56,082 nt of DNA. It comes from an uncultured Flavobacteriaceae bacterium. Its GTDB lineage: Bacteria > Bacteroidota > Bacteroidia > Flavobacteriales > Flavobacteriaceae. The notes beneath the pieces were generated by a model. The model was not told where the DNA came from. It made no database searches and saw only the letters and a program-made list of their open reading frames with translations. Both the position numbers and the translations under genes were made by a program. The stretch lies in NCBI GenBank assembly GCA_947500585.1, contig CANMSN010000019.1:1-56082 (forward strand), in the 5' to 3' direction. Of the stretch, positions 30,175 through 38,697 are shown piece by piece; within the stretch, counting starts at the first letter, position 1; every line of letters begins with the position of its first letter.

Positions 30175-30221
30175 CCCTTAATTAAACGAATAAAAAATCA
30201 ACATATATAAACTAACCAAAT

Positions 30222-31040
30222 ATGTCATATAATTTATTAAAAGGTAAAAAAGGAATCATTTTTGGAGCATTAGATTCAAATTCAATTGCTTGGAAAACAG
30301 CTGAACGTGTTCATGAAGAAGGTGGTCAATTTGTGCTAACTAATGCACCAGTTGCTATGCGAATGGGACAGATAAACGAGTTAGCTGAAAAAACAGGTTC
30401 TCAAGTTATTCCCGCTGATGCAACTTCTTTAGAGGATTTACAAAATTTAGTTGATAAGTCTCAAGAAATACTTGGTGGAAAAATTGATTTTGTTTTGCAC
30501 TCAATAGGAATGTCTATTAATGTTAGAAAAGGTAAACATTACACCGATCAAAATTATGATTGGACTCAAAAAGGAACGGATGTTTCTGCAATGTCTTTTC
30601 ATAAATTGATGCAAACCTTATACAAAAGTGACGCGATGAACGAGTGGGGAAGTATAGTTGCTTTAACATATATGGCGGCTCAACGTGTATTTCCAGATTA
30701 TAATGATATGGCAGATAATAAGGCCTATTTAGAGAGTATTGCGCGTAGTTTTGGTTACTTTTTCGGAAGAGATAAAAAAGTACGTGTAAACACGATTTCA
30801 CAGTCACCAACGCCAACAACTGCTGGTAGCGGTGTAAAAGGGTTTGATGGTTTTATTGCTTATGCAGAAAAAATGTCGCCACTTGGCAATGCAACAGCTT
30901 TAGATTGCGCGAATTACACGGTATCGTTATTTAGTGATTTAACGAAGCGTGTAACATTACAAAACTTATTTCATGATGGTGGTTTTAGCAATATGGGCGT
31001 TAGTGATGCAGTTATGTCAACCTTTGTAGGAGAAGAATAA
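30222..31040 (+). CDS. fabI: Enoyl-[acyl-carrier-protein] reductase FabI
   Basis: Last reduction of each fatty-acid elongation cycle, NAD(P)H-dependent. The glycine-rich region GIIFGALDSNSIAW is of the FabI type, and the catalytic set aligns with the E. coli enzyme: Y150 (ALTYMAAQRVFP), Y160 and K167 in YNDMADNK. Later SQSPTPTTAGSGV replaces the AGPIRTLAAS loop, a variation I recall from Bacteroidota. 272 residues is normal. FabI is the classic triclosan target. It is monocistronic with a strong terminator directly behind it. Confidence 0.95.
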   Translation: MSYNLLKGKKGIIFGALDSNSIAWKTAERVHEEGGQFVLTNAPVAMRMGQINELAEKTGSQVIPADATSLEDLQNLVDKSQEILGGKIDFVLHSIGMSINVRKGKHYTDQNYDWTQKGTDVSAMSFHKLMQTLYKSDAMNEWGSIVALTYMAAQRVFPDYNDMADNKAYLESIARSFGYFFGRDKKVRVNTISQSPTPTTAGSGVKGFDGFIAYAEKMSPLGNATALDCANYTVSLFSDLTKRVTLQNLFHDGGFSNMGVSDAVMSTFVGEE

Positions 31041-31062
31041 AGATTTATAAAATTGAAAAAGG

Positions 31063-31090
31063 AGCCACCGTTTTTACGGTGGCTTTTTTG
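31063..31090 (+). terminator. Rho-independent terminator of fabI
   Basis: AGCCACCGT (31063-31071) pairs with ACGGTGGCT (31076-31084) and is followed by TTTTTTG. A textbook GC-rich stem and T tail, 22 bases past the stop. Confidence 0.92.
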
Positions 31091-31103
31091 TTACTTTTGT
31101 GTT

Positions 31104-32105
31104 ATGAAATTACACTTTTCATTTATTATACCTGTTTATAATCGGCCAGAAGAAATACAAGAACTTTTGCAAAGTTTTACTGGCTTGAAAACGGATACTA
31201 AATTTGAAATTGTTATTGTAGAAGATGGCTCGTCTGTAACCTCAAAAACTATTATTGAAGCGTTTAAAGATAAGCTAGATATTTCCTATTTCTTTAAGGA
31301 AAACTCAGGTCCAGGAGATTCAAGAAATTTTGGAATAACACAAGCGAAAGGGAACTATTTTATTATTTTAGATTCTGATTGTATACTTCCTGAGAACTAC
31401 TTAACTGAAGTAGAAAAAAGCTTAAAAGAAAATTATGTAGATTGTTTTGGTGGTCCAGATGCGGCACATGAATCATTTACAAATCTTCAAAAAGCAATAA
31501 ATTTTTCTATGACTTCTTTTATAACAACAGGAGGGATTCGCGGAAATAAAAAAGCTTTAGATAAATTTCAACCCCGAAGTTTCAATATGGGAATTTCTAA
31601 AAAAGCTTATGAAGATTCAAAAGGTTTTGGAAGAATTCACCCGGGAGAAGATCCAGATTTATCAATACGTCTCTGGGGTTTGGGGTATAAAACAAAACTA
31701 ATACCTAAAGCGTTTGTATATCATAAACGAAGAATATCGTGGCGTAAGTTTTACCAACAAGTTTATAAATTTGGCTTAGTACGTCCTATTTTAAACAAAT
31801 GGCATCCGCAAACAAAAAAAACAACCTATTGGTTTCCAACGTTATTTTGTTTAGGTTTTATCGTTGCTTTGCTATTATTTTTTAGTAACTTAAAATGGTT
31901 TTTAATAGCCTATGCACTATACTTTTTATTAGTGTTTTTTGTAGCATTAGTTTCTACAAATAGTCTAATTATATCGTTTTTATCAATAATAGCAATTATA
32001 ATACAATTTGTAGGTTACGGTTATGGGTTTTTCAAATCTACATTGAACATAGGTGTATTAAATAAAGCACCAGAAAAAGAATTTCCAGAACTATTTTTTA
32101 AATAG
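31104..32105 (+). CDS. Family 2 glycosyltransferase with C-terminal membrane region
   Basis: 333 residues. GT-A fold: HFSFIIPVYNRPEEIQELL at the start, then VEDGS (nucleotide binding), GDSRNFG, a DSDC variant of the DXD motif (ILDSDCILPENY), and GEDPDLSIRLWGLGYKTKLIP. Two membrane segments follow (about 256-300: FPTLFCLGFIVALLLFF and FLIAYALYFLLVFFVALV), anchoring it to the inner membrane. The sugar and acceptor are unknown. The start is set at ATG 31104, because the upstream extension would run through the fabI terminator. It is the first of a run with the YbbR-like gene and coaE. Confidence 0.87.
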   Translation: MKLHFSFIIPVYNRPEEIQELLQSFTGLKTDTKFEIVIVEDGSSVTSKTIIEAFKDKLDISYFFKENSGPGDSRNFGITQAKGNYFIILDSDCILPENYLTEVEKSLKENYVDCFGGPDAAHESFTNLQKAINFSMTSFITTGGIRGNKKALDKFQPRSFNMGISKKAYEDSKGFGRIHPGEDPDLSIRLWGLGYKTKLIPKAFVYHKRRISWRKFYQQVYKFGLVRPILNKWHPQTKKTTYWFPTLFCLGFIVALLLFFSNLKWFLIAYALYFLLVFFVALVSTNSLIISFLSIIAIIIQFVGYGYGFFKSTLNIGVLNKAPEKEFPELFFK

Positions 32106-32107
32106 AA

Positions 32108-33070
32108 ATGATAAAAAAAATTAAATCTGATTTACTAAAATCTATAAAAAACAAAAAGATAAATGTATTTATTTTGTTTTTAGTATCAGCTTTTGTTATC
32201 CTAATATTTACTAAACTCTCTAAGCAATATACCAATACTATAGTTTTTAACATTGATAAAGTTAATGTTCCTGAAGCTAATGTTATACTTAACGATTCAA
32301 GTGCAGTTTTAGCACTTACCTTAAAAACTCATGGTTTTAAATGGCTCAATTACTACTTTTCTAAACCAAAAATAAAAATAGATTTTAGTAAAGATGTTTA
32401 TAAAAAAGATTCCGTTTTTGTTTGGAGTAAACCGAAGGCTTTTTTAAATAACACACAGTTTGATAAACAAGTAGAACTGCTAAATATATCTCCAGATACA
32501 TTAACATTTAGGTATGGTGTAAATTATATAAAAAAAGTACCAATAAAACTTAATTCTCATATAAAATTTGAGCCAGGGTATAATGTTTCAGGTGATTATA
32601 TACTAGAACCCGATTCTATACAAATTATTGGTCCAGATATTATTGTAAAAACAATTAATTATATAGAAACAGATTCTATTGGATTGCAAAATATAAGAAC
32701 AGATATTGTAGAATCTATAGCATTAAAACTTCCTGAAAATCAAAAAGATTTAAAATTTTCTAATACCAGTATCGGTTTAAAAGCTAAAGTTGAAAAGTAT
32801 ACAGAAGGAACGCTAAAAATTCCTGTAAATGTTATTAATGTTCCAAAAGGAAAGAATTTGAAGTTCTTTCCAAAAGAAGTGCATGTTTCTTATTATGTAA
32901 GTTTAAGTAATTTTAATAGTATAAAAAGTAAAGATTTTAAAGTAGTTTGCGATTATAATAAAACCATAAATAATCAATCTGTTTTAATACCTGAATTAAA
33001 AAAGTTTCCTAATACGGTTAAAAATACTAAAATAAGTCAGCAACACATTGAATTCATAATTACAGAATGA
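32108..33070 (+). CDS. YbbR-like domain protein (CdaR-like)
   Basis: 320 residues with an N-terminal membrane segment (about 19-38, NVFILFLVSAFVILIFTKLS) and an extracytoplasmic part made of repeated beta-rich YbbR-like units (about 130-230: PIKLNSHIKFEPGYNVSGDYILEPDSIQIIGP, and 235-310: TLKIPVNVINVPKGKNLKFFPKEVHVSY). In Firmicutes such proteins (CdaR) regulate the diadenylate cyclase CdaA; no cyclase is adjacent here. It starts two bases after the glycosyltransferase stop and overlaps coaE by four bases, so it is within an operon. Confidence 0.82.
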   Translation: MIKKIKSDLLKSIKNKKINVFILFLVSAFVILIFTKLSKQYTNTIVFNIDKVNVPEANVILNDSSAVLALTLKTHGFKWLNYYFSKPKIKIDFSKDVYKKDSVFVWSKPKAFLNNTQFDKQVELLNISPDTLTFRYGVNYIKKVPIKLNSHIKFEPGYNVSGDYILEPDSIQIIGPDIIVKTINYIETDSIGLQNIRTDIVESIALKLPENQKDLKFSNTSIGLKAKVEKYTEGTLKIPVNVINVPKGKNLKFFPKEVHVSYYVSLSNFNSIKSKDFKVVCDYNKTINNQSVLIPELKKFPNTVKNTKISQQHIEFIITE

Positions 33071-33654
33071 CTATAGTTGGTTTAACAGGCGGAATTGGTA
33101 GTGGTAAAACCACTGTGGCTCAAGAATTTAAAAAACTTGGTGTTCCAGTTTATATAGCTGACGACGAGGCTAAAAAACTCATGAAGCGCTCTAAAATTAT
33201 CAAGAGGAAACTCATTCAGTTATTTGGAGACAAGGCCTATGTAAATAATGCATTAAATAAGCCTTTTATAGCCAATATCATTTTTAATGATAAATCATAT
33301 TTACAAAAGATGAATAGCATAATTCATCCAAGAGTTGCAAAGCATTTTGAAAAATGGGTGCTTAAGCAAGTGTCACCTTATGTCATTAAAGAAGTGGCTA
33401 TTCTTTTTGAAAATGATGGTTATAAAACATGTGATTTTATTATAACGGTTACAGCACCAAAAGAACTAAAAATTGAACGTTTATTAAAACGAGATGATAC
33501 TACAAAAGCCAAAATTGAGGCCATTATGAAAAACCAATGGACAGATGAAGAGAAAGTAAAACGTTCTCATTTTGTAATCGAAAACATTGCACTTGAAAAC
33601 ACTAAAAATCAAGTAATTAAAGTTCATAAGCAAATACTAGATCGCTTGAAATAA
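33067..33654 (+). CDS. coaE: Dephospho-CoA kinase
   Basis: Phosphorylates the 3'-hydroxyl of dephospho-CoA, the last step of coenzyme A synthesis. The P-loop is GLTGGIGSGKTT (5-16), followed by VYIADDEAKKLM and the ALFENDGYKTCDFII-type region (AILFENDGY) and KNQWTDEEK, all usual for CoaE. 195 residues is normal. The ATG overlaps the YbbR-like stop as ATGA. The two-component genes follow after a 77-base regulatory gap, and coaBC for the same pathway is at 26357. Confidence 0.94.
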   Translation: MTIVGLTGGIGSGKTTVAQEFKKLGVPVYIADDEAKKLMKRSKIIKRKLIQLFGDKAYVNNALNKPFIANIIFNDKSYLQKMNSIIHPRVAKHFEKWVLKQVSPYVIKEVAILFENDGYKTCDFIITVTAPKELKIERLLKRDDTTKAKIEAIMKNQWTDEEKVKRSHFVIENIALENTKNQVIKVHKQILDRLK

Positions 33655-33664
33655 GTTACCAATT

Positions 33665-33727
33665 TTAACATTTTTGTTAATGTAAGGTTAAATGATAAGT
33701 CGGCTAAATGTTAAAATGTTAAATTTG
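33665..33727 (+). promoter_or_regulatory. GTTAAA repeats and -7 box of the two-component operon
   Basis: TTAACATTTTTGTTAA (33665-33680) is a perfect palindrome. GTTAA also begins at 33676, 33687, 33710 and 33718, with intervals of 11, 23 and 8 bases. TAAATTTG (33720-33727) is a consensus -7 box ending four bases before the ATG. The same motif in helical phase lies upstream of htrA. Autoregulation by the downstream response regulator is the simplest reading, but it is inferred. Confidence 0.5.
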
Positions 33728-33731
33728 ATTG

Positions 33732-35309
33732 ATGAGTAAAAAAATATTTGTCCTATTAGTCGTTTTAATGAGTTTGTCGCTTATAGGTATAATATCTGTT
33801 CAGGCGTATTACATAAATAATTCTGTTGAAAATGAAAAGAAGCGTTTTGAGACCAATGTAAAAAAAGCTTTAATTTATGTGGCAAATAAATTAGAATCTA
33901 ATGAATTAGATAGACTTTTTGATGTTTATCAAAGTTTAGATAAGAATGAGAAATCTGATTCGACAGTCGTTTCTCAATTATTTATTTACCAAGAAAACAA
34001 CGATACAAATGAAACATTTGTTTACTCACAAGGTATTTTAGAAGAGAATTATAAACTGTCGTCTTCAATTTTAGATGCCGGGTTTGATACTGATAGTATA
34101 AATTTTAAGCGATTTACAGGGAGTTCCAAGCTAGAAATCTATAATAATTCAGATTTAATTGATAAAGATATAGATCAAAGTCCAATTTCAAGGATTATTA
34201 ATAGCGGACCAATATTAGAGCCACAAATAAATTATTTAAAGAAAAATTTTAAGCAAGAATTAAAGAGAAAACCTATTCATACTAGAGTTTCTGAAGATGA
34301 AATAGAAAGTTTATTAACTAGGAAATTAAGAGAGGATAATATAGATATAGACTATGAATTTGCAATATACAGTAATGATTTAGCAACAAAAGTTAGAAGC
34401 GATAATTTTGAGTATGATAAAAAATCAACGTTTAGTTCTGCTATTTTTTATGATGATAATAGCCAAACACCATATAAACTCTTAATAAATTTTCCTGATG
34501 ATGGTAAGTTTATTTTATCATCAATATTAGGAATGATGATGTTGTCAATAGTTTTTACACTAGTTATCATTATTGCGTACACTAGTTCTTTATATCAATT
34601 GGTTAAACAACGCAAAATATCTGAAATAAAAACAGATTTTATAAATAATATGACGCATGAGTTTAAAACGCCGATTGCTACAATAAACTTAGCTTTAGAT
34701 TCTATTAAGAATCCTAAAATAATTAATGATAAGGAAAAGGTTGTACGTTACCTAAACATGATAAAGGAAGAAAATAAACGTATGCATGCACAAGTTGAAA
34801 ATGTTTTAAGAATATCTAAATTAGAAAAAAATGAATTAGATATTAGTAAGGATAGGGTTAAACTACACGACTTAATTGAAGATACCATTACGCATGTAGA
34901 GTTAATTGTTGAGGATAGGCAAGGGTCTATAGAATTATTTTTGAATGCAGATAAATCATCGATTTTAGGTAACGAAACTCATCTTACCAATGTAATAGTT
35001 AATATTCTGGATAATGCGATTAAGTATTCGCCAGATGCACCAAAAATAGAAATATATACAGAAAATATTGGAAACAATATTTTGTTAAAGGTTAAAGATC
35101 ATGGTAGCGGAATGAGTAAAGCGGCCCTAAAGCGTGTGTTTGAAAAATTTTATAGAGAGCACACTGGAAATATACATAACGTAAAAGGTCATGGTCTTGG
35201 TCTGGCGTATGTAAAACGAATTGTAGAAGATCATCAAGGTCATGTTTCTGCAGAAAGTGAAAAAGATAATGGAAGTATATTTACCATAAAACTTCCCATA
35301 ATAACATAA
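33732..35309 (+). CDS. Sensor histidine kinase (RprX-like)
   Basis: 525 residues. One membrane segment at the N-terminus (about 4-24) and a second near 262-285 enclose a periplasmic sensor domain of about 235 residues with no recognisable domain. The cytoplasmic part has the HisKA dimerisation helix with phosphoaccepting H309 (FINNMTHEFKTPIATINLAL), then the ATPase boxes NVIVNILDNAIKYSPD, DHGSGMS, FEKFYREHTG and GHGLGLAYVKRIV. ATG 33732 was preferred over TTG 33729. It follows coaE as in other Bacteroidota, where the pair is called RprX/RprY; that name rests on context. It is cotranscribed with the response regulator three bases behind. Confidence 0.92.
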   Translation: MSKKIFVLLVVLMSLSLIGIISVQAYYINNSVENEKKRFETNVKKALIYVANKLESNELDRLFDVYQSLDKNEKSDSTVVSQLFIYQENNDTNETFVYSQGILEENYKLSSSILDAGFDTDSINFKRFTGSSKLEIYNNSDLIDKDIDQSPISRIINSGPILEPQINYLKKNFKQELKRKPIHTRVSEDEIESLLTRKLREDNIDIDYEFAIYSNDLATKVRSDNFEYDKKSTFSSAIFYDDNSQTPYKLLINFPDDGKFILSSILGMMMLSIVFTLVIIIAYTSSLYQLVKQRKISEIKTDFINNMTHEFKTPIATINLALDSIKNPKIINDKEKVVRYLNMIKEENKRMHAQVENVLRISKLEKNELDISKDRVKLHDLIEDTITHVELIVEDRQGSIELFLNADKSSILGNETHLTNVIVNILDNAIKYSPDAPKIEIYTENIGNNILLKVKDHGSGMSKAALKRVFEKFYREHTGNIHNVKGHGLGLAYVKRIVEDHQGHVSAESEKDNGSIFTIKLPIIT

Positions 35310-35312
35310 AAT

Positions 35313-36014
35313 ATGGAAGCACAAAACAAGAAAATTTTATTAGTTGAAGACGATCCAAATTTCGGAACAGTTCTTAAAGATTACTTAATGATGAATGATT
35401 ATGATGTTGTTCATGCAAAAAACGGAATGGAAGGTTTTGAAAAATTTAAGAAAGACGATTTCGACTTATGTATTCTAGATGTTATGATGCCTTATAAAGA
35501 CGGCTTTACCTTAGCTAAAGAAATTCGTGAAAAGAATACAGATATACCTATTGTATTTTTAACAGCTAAGGCTATGAAAGAAGATGTTTTAAAAGGATAC
35601 AAAGTTGGAGCAGATGATTATTTGAATAAGCCATTTGATAGTGAAGTACTATTAATGAAAATTAAGGCTATTATCCAACGCAAGGCAACAGAAACCATTT
35701 CTGATAGTAAACAATTTGAGTTCAAAATAGGTGGTTTCGACTTGAACTCTAAGCTTCGTTTTTTACGTTATAAAGGTGGGGATCCTATTAAATTATCACC
35801 AAAAGAAAATGAATTACTGCGTTTATTAGCATTACATGAAAACGACTTAATGCCACGTGAATTGGCATTAACTAAAATATGGCGTGATGATAATTACTTT
35901 ACTTCAAGGAGTATGGATGTTTATATTGCTAAACTCCGTAAGTATTTAAAATTAGATGAAAAAGTAGAAATCCTTAACATACATGGTGAAGGGTTCAGAT
36001 TGGTTGTAAATTAA
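35313..36014 (+). CDS. OmpR-family response regulator (RprY-like)
   Basis: 233 residues. Receiver domain with acidic pocket (VEDDPN), phosphoacceptor D56 (CILDVMMP), T (FLTAK) and K106 (NKPFD). The C-terminal winged helix (about 135-233) includes LSPKENELLRLLALHEN, TKIWRDDNYFTSRSMDVYIAKLRKYLK and IHGEGFRLV. It is the partner of the histidine kinase and the likely reader of the GTTAAA repeats upstream of that gene, and perhaps of htrA. The unit is closed by a terminator at 36040. I infer an envelope-stress role. Confidence 0.93.
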   Translation: MEAQNKKILLVEDDPNFGTVLKDYLMMNDYDVVHAKNGMEGFEKFKKDDFDLCILDVMMPYKDGFTLAKEIREKNTDIPIVFLTAKAMKEDVLKGYKVGADDYLNKPFDSEVLLMKIKAIIQRKATETISDSKQFEFKIGGFDLNSKLRFLRYKGGDPIKLSPKENELLRLLALHENDLMPRELALTKIWRDDNYFTSRSMDVYIAKLRKYLKLDEKVEILNIHGEGFRLVVN

Positions 36015-36039
36015 ATAGATATAACTCGACATAAATTTA

Positions 36040-36069
36040 AAAATCCAGCTTTTATTGCTGGATTTTTTA
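36040..36069 (+). terminator. Terminator of the two-component operon
   Basis: AAATCCAGC (36041-36049) pairs with GCTGGATTT (36057-36065), followed by TTT. It lies about 25 bases past the regulator stop. The convergent hypothetical gene ends at 36115, so the hairpin may serve both directions. Confidence 0.8.
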
Positions 36070-36114
36070 TGGAATATTAAACAGATTTATATTTTTTTTA
36101 TGATAAAATTGAAG

Positions 36115-36585
36115 TTATAAATCTTCTAACATTAAATTAAAATCGTATTGTAAATCTTCATGTAAACCATTAATTATTTTTTTGGCTAGTAATAGTTGTC
36201 GATTATACATGTTTTGAAGCTGTGTACTACGTTTTATAGTTGGTTTAAAATCTTTTAACTTTTTACAAAAGTAGAGTAGGAGTTCAACTTCGGTTTCTTT
36301 TTTTTGTGAATACCGAGCATACTTTTTGACGTTTCTAAGAATTTTACGCACACTTTTTCTAATATAGAAATAGCTATTTAGGTTTATAATTTCAAACTCA
36401 TCATCCATATAGCTTTTTACACTTTCTATATAACCGTCTTCATCAGTCGATTCAAATAATAAATAGGTGAGTAGTTCTTTGTTTTCTTTTTTAAACCGTG
36501 ATAAACGAAGGCATAATTCGGCTAACTCATCAGAAGATAGATGTTTTAACTCTTTTCGTATAGTCACTACTGAAACTGCTTTCAT
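36115..36585 (-). CDS. Conserved hypothetical helical protein
   Basis: 156 residues, cytoplasmic, almost entirely helical and strongly basic, with regular leucines (ELCLRLSRFKKENKELLTYLLF, VELLLYFCKKLKDF). No domain or catalytic motif is recognisable. Its ATG directly abuts the stop of the DUF202 gene, so the two are cotranscribed; that suggests an adaptor or regulatory partner for the membrane protein, without proof. It is convergent with the two-component operon. Function unknown. Confidence 0.7.
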   Translation of the reverse strand: MKAVSVVTIRKELKHLSSDELAELCLRLSRFKKENKELLTYLLFESTDEDGYIESVKSYMDDEFEIINLNSYFYIRKSVRKILRNVKKYARYSQKKETEVELLLYFCKKLKDFKPTIKRSTQLQNMYNRQLLLAKKIINGLHEDLQYDFNLMLEDL

Positions 36586-36858
36586 TTATACTTTGTAGTG
36601 TTTTTTAATGGTTCGTTTTACAGAAAATAACCGGACTAAACCAATAATTAATATTACTGGAGATAGAATTAATAATATAAAGCCAAAAGATTTCATTTCA
36701 GAAAAAAACTCAAGCTTTAATATAGTAATACCTGTACCCAAAAAAACAATAAAGGTTCTGAAATATGCTAAAAATGTGCGTTCATTAGCCAGTTTTGTAC
36801 GTTCTATTGCTAACCAATCTCTAGTTATTAAAGGTGTTTTGTTTTCAAGATCATTCAT
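36586..36858 (-). CDS. DUF202 small membrane protein (YidH-like)
   Basis: 90 residues from the ATG at 36858 (MNDLENKTPLITRDWLAIERTKLANERTFLAYFRTF). The ERTKLANERTFLAYFRT segment is the hallmark of DUF202, after which come two membrane helices (about 34-50 and 58-78, with LILLSPVILIIGLVRLF) and a basic tail. The family is widespread and its function is not established; related domains occur in vacuolar transporter chaperone proteins of yeast. It is the first gene of a two-gene unit with the helical hypothetical protein. Confidence 0.88.
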   Translation of the reverse strand: MNDLENKTPLITRDWLAIERTKLANERTFLAYFRTFIVFLGTGITILKLEFFSEMKSFGFILLILSPVILIIGLVRLFSVKRTIKKHYKV

Positions 36859-36912
36859 AAGTTTATAAATATAGAAAAACCATAACAAGTGTCATGATTT
36901 TTTTATGTTTAT

Positions 36913-37806
36913 TCAAAAAAGCTTGACGACCATATTTTCATCTTCTGGTTTTATGGTAATTAGCAATTTTTTTACTCCTAATTTATTTGTTTTATAGACT
37001 TTGGTGCCAACCGTCCAAGTTTCCTTTCTAATAGCAAATGGCATCATAGGAAAACCATATCCGAATTTAGAGCCATCTTGCTTAGGACCAACAACTTCAA
37101 AATGATTTCTATTAGCAGAATTATTTTTAATTTTAAAATTAATGTATTTAGCTTCTGGATTTTTTATCTTCTCGATGTTATTTAAACTTAATACTTTACC
37201 ATCGTGTTTCGTTTTAATATCCAATTTTTCTGGTTTAGACACATAGAATAGTTTTCCCTTGTTAGAAACATCTGCCCAAAGCATATCGGTAACATTTACT
37301 TTTACCGTACCCCAACTCCAAAGGTTTACATAAGCTTTTTCGGCTAATAGTTTTGTAGCATCAATTTTAGAACCTTCAGAGCTAATGCGTAATTCCTTGG
37401 TTTTACCTTCTATAAATACTTTGCCAATGGGCGCATTTACTCTCAGCTCATCATTATCAATGTTAATAATTGTAGTAATATCATGTGTGCCTTGTTCAAC
37501 GCGATTTATATTTGGTGCACCAATAATGATTTTAGAGGTTTTTGATGGTGAAATCCATTCTTTTTGGTCTAAATACAATGTACCATCAACAACTTCTTTT
37601 TCTATAAGTTCAAACATATTTGAATCTGTTGTAATGGTTAATGATTCTTCTACTGAGGCATCAATAGTAACATGAGCGTAAAAATTGATTTTAATATTTT
37701 TTATGTTTTCTATTGGAAACGATTTCGTTTTAATATTACCATTTCCTTTAACTTGTGCTAGCGAAGTTGTAACTATAAATACTAGCAATAATGTGATTTT
37801 TTTCAT
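36913..37806 (-). CDS. Secreted GIN-domain (DUF2807) protein
   Basis: 297 residues with a signal peptide ending TTSLAQ (about residue 17). The body is a GIN domain, a right-handed beta-helix-like repeat: KGNGNIKTKSFPIENIKNIKI, VTIDASVEESLTITTDSNMFELIEKEV, then short strands repeated every 15-20 residues (LRVNAPIGKVFIEG, LRISSEGSKIDATKL, VNLWSWGTVKVNVTD). Such proteins are called auto-transporter adhesin heads, but no barrel is attached, so it is probably an envelope-exposed or periplasmic protein. Last gene of a unit running from 39183. Confidence 0.82.
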   Translation of the reverse strand: MKKITLLLVFIVTTSLAQVKGNGNIKTKSFPIENIKNIKINFYAHVTIDASVEESLTITTDSNMFELIEKEVVDGTLYLDQKEWISPSKTSKIIIGAPNINRVEQGTHDITTIINIDNDELRVNAPIGKVFIEGKTKELRISSEGSKIDATKLLAEKAYVNLWSWGTVKVNVTDMLWADVSNKGKLFYVSKPEKLDIKTKHDGKVLSLNNIEKIKNPEAKYINFKIKNNSANRNHFEVVGPKQDGSKFGYGFPMMPFAIRKETWTVGTKVYKTNKLGVKKLLITIKPEDENMVVKLF

Positions 37807-37812
37807 AACTGT

Positions 37813-38202
37813 TTATTTTAAGATTGATGTTTCTGCGTTTGGCAAATTAAATACGGCTTCATATAAAATCGTTTCTGGTTTATACTCAAAGCGAATACTT
37901 CTGTTTTTTTTATCTTTTAATTCAAATTCTTTATTTCTATTTACAAATTTGAATTCGATATTATAACTAGCAGATTGCAGTGTAATACTAACTTCATAAA
38001 TACCATCATTATCTTCGTCTTTCATAAAGGTGGTTTCATTCCATGATAAAGGTAAATGACTACCTCTTATACCAACTTCTGAGGCATTTTCTACATTACT
38101 CATGTCTAGTTTAAAATGAATAGTTTTTAAATGAGTGTCTTGAACACAGCTACTAAACAGTATTAGAACAGTAGCCACTAGTAATTTTTTTAGAGTTTTC
38201 AT
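37813..38202 (-). CDS. Lipoprotein with starch-binding-like beta-sandwich
   Basis: 129 residues from ATG 38202. LLVATVLILFSSC is a lipoprotein signal (cysteine about residue 19). The remainder resembles a CBM20/CBM48-type immunoglobulin fold: TIHFKLDMSNVENASEVGIRGSHLPLSWNETTFMKDEDNDGIYEVSITL, in which the GSH..LSW segment is the shape seen in carbohydrate-binding modules. The match is by pattern and may not mean sugar binding. It lies six bases from the GIN gene, two bases past the preceding gene's stop. Confidence 0.65.
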   Translation of the reverse strand: MKTLKKLLVATVLILFSSCVQDTHLKTIHFKLDMSNVENASEVGIRGSHLPLSWNETTFMKDEDNDGIYEVSITLQSASYNIEFKFVNRNKEFELKDKKNRSIRFEYKPETILYEAVFNLPNAETSILK

Positions 38203-38203
38203 T

Positions 38204-38692
38204 TTAATATATTTTATTAAAGGTGTAAGTGTTTCTAACAATACTTTCCTTGGTGTTTATAAAAACTACTTTTTTCTTTATTGTATAGCATGTATTATTG
38301 AATTTATGAGTAATAAAGATGTTGGCTTTCCTATTATCATCCTTTCCTGTATAAGTAGTTACTATGGTTCGTGTACCATTTTTAAAGGTGTTAGAAACTA
38401 TTTTTTCATTGCCATAGTGTGTACCGCTTTTTTTTATTTGAACTGATGATTTATTATTTTTATTAGGCTCGTAAGTATATTGCATGTTTGATTTTACTTT
38501 ATCGCCCTCAATTTTTATTTGAAGCGTTGTTTCTACATTTGATATTTCGCCAGATTGATAATCTAAATATGAAAGTGTTCCTTCCCAATTTGTATTATTT
38601 AGAATTTCAAAGTCTTTAATTGATATGGTTGTTTGTGCTAAACTTATTGTTGTTATAAATAGCGTGCTAAGTGTTATCATTAATGTTTTCAT
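38204..38692 (-). CDS. Secreted protein of unknown function
   Basis: 162 residues. MKTLMITLSTLFITTISLAQ is a signal peptide, and the mature part is polar and rich in threonine, lysine and asparagine, alternating in a beta-strand-like way (WEGTLSYLDYQSGEISNVETTLQIKI, SGTHYGNEKIVSNTF). No known domain is evident. It lies between the DoxX gene (six bases) and the lipoprotein gene, all probably one transcript under the AraC-type regulator at 39286. Function unknown. Confidence 0.65.
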   Translation of the reverse strand: MKTLMITLSTLFITTISLAQTTISIKDFEILNNTNWEGTLSYLDYQSGEISNVETTLQIKIEGDKVKSNMQYTYEPNKNNKSSVQIKKSGTHYGNEKIVSNTFKNGTRTIVTTYTGKDDNRKANIFITHKFNNTCYTIKKKVVFINTKESIVRNTYTFNKIY

Positions 38693-38697
38693 AATTT

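Noticed and set aside
30523-30819. 98-residue open frame on the minus strand inside fabI
   Set aside because: It lies wholly within a confidently assigned gene and has no recognisable motif or start signal; it is a by-product of codon use.
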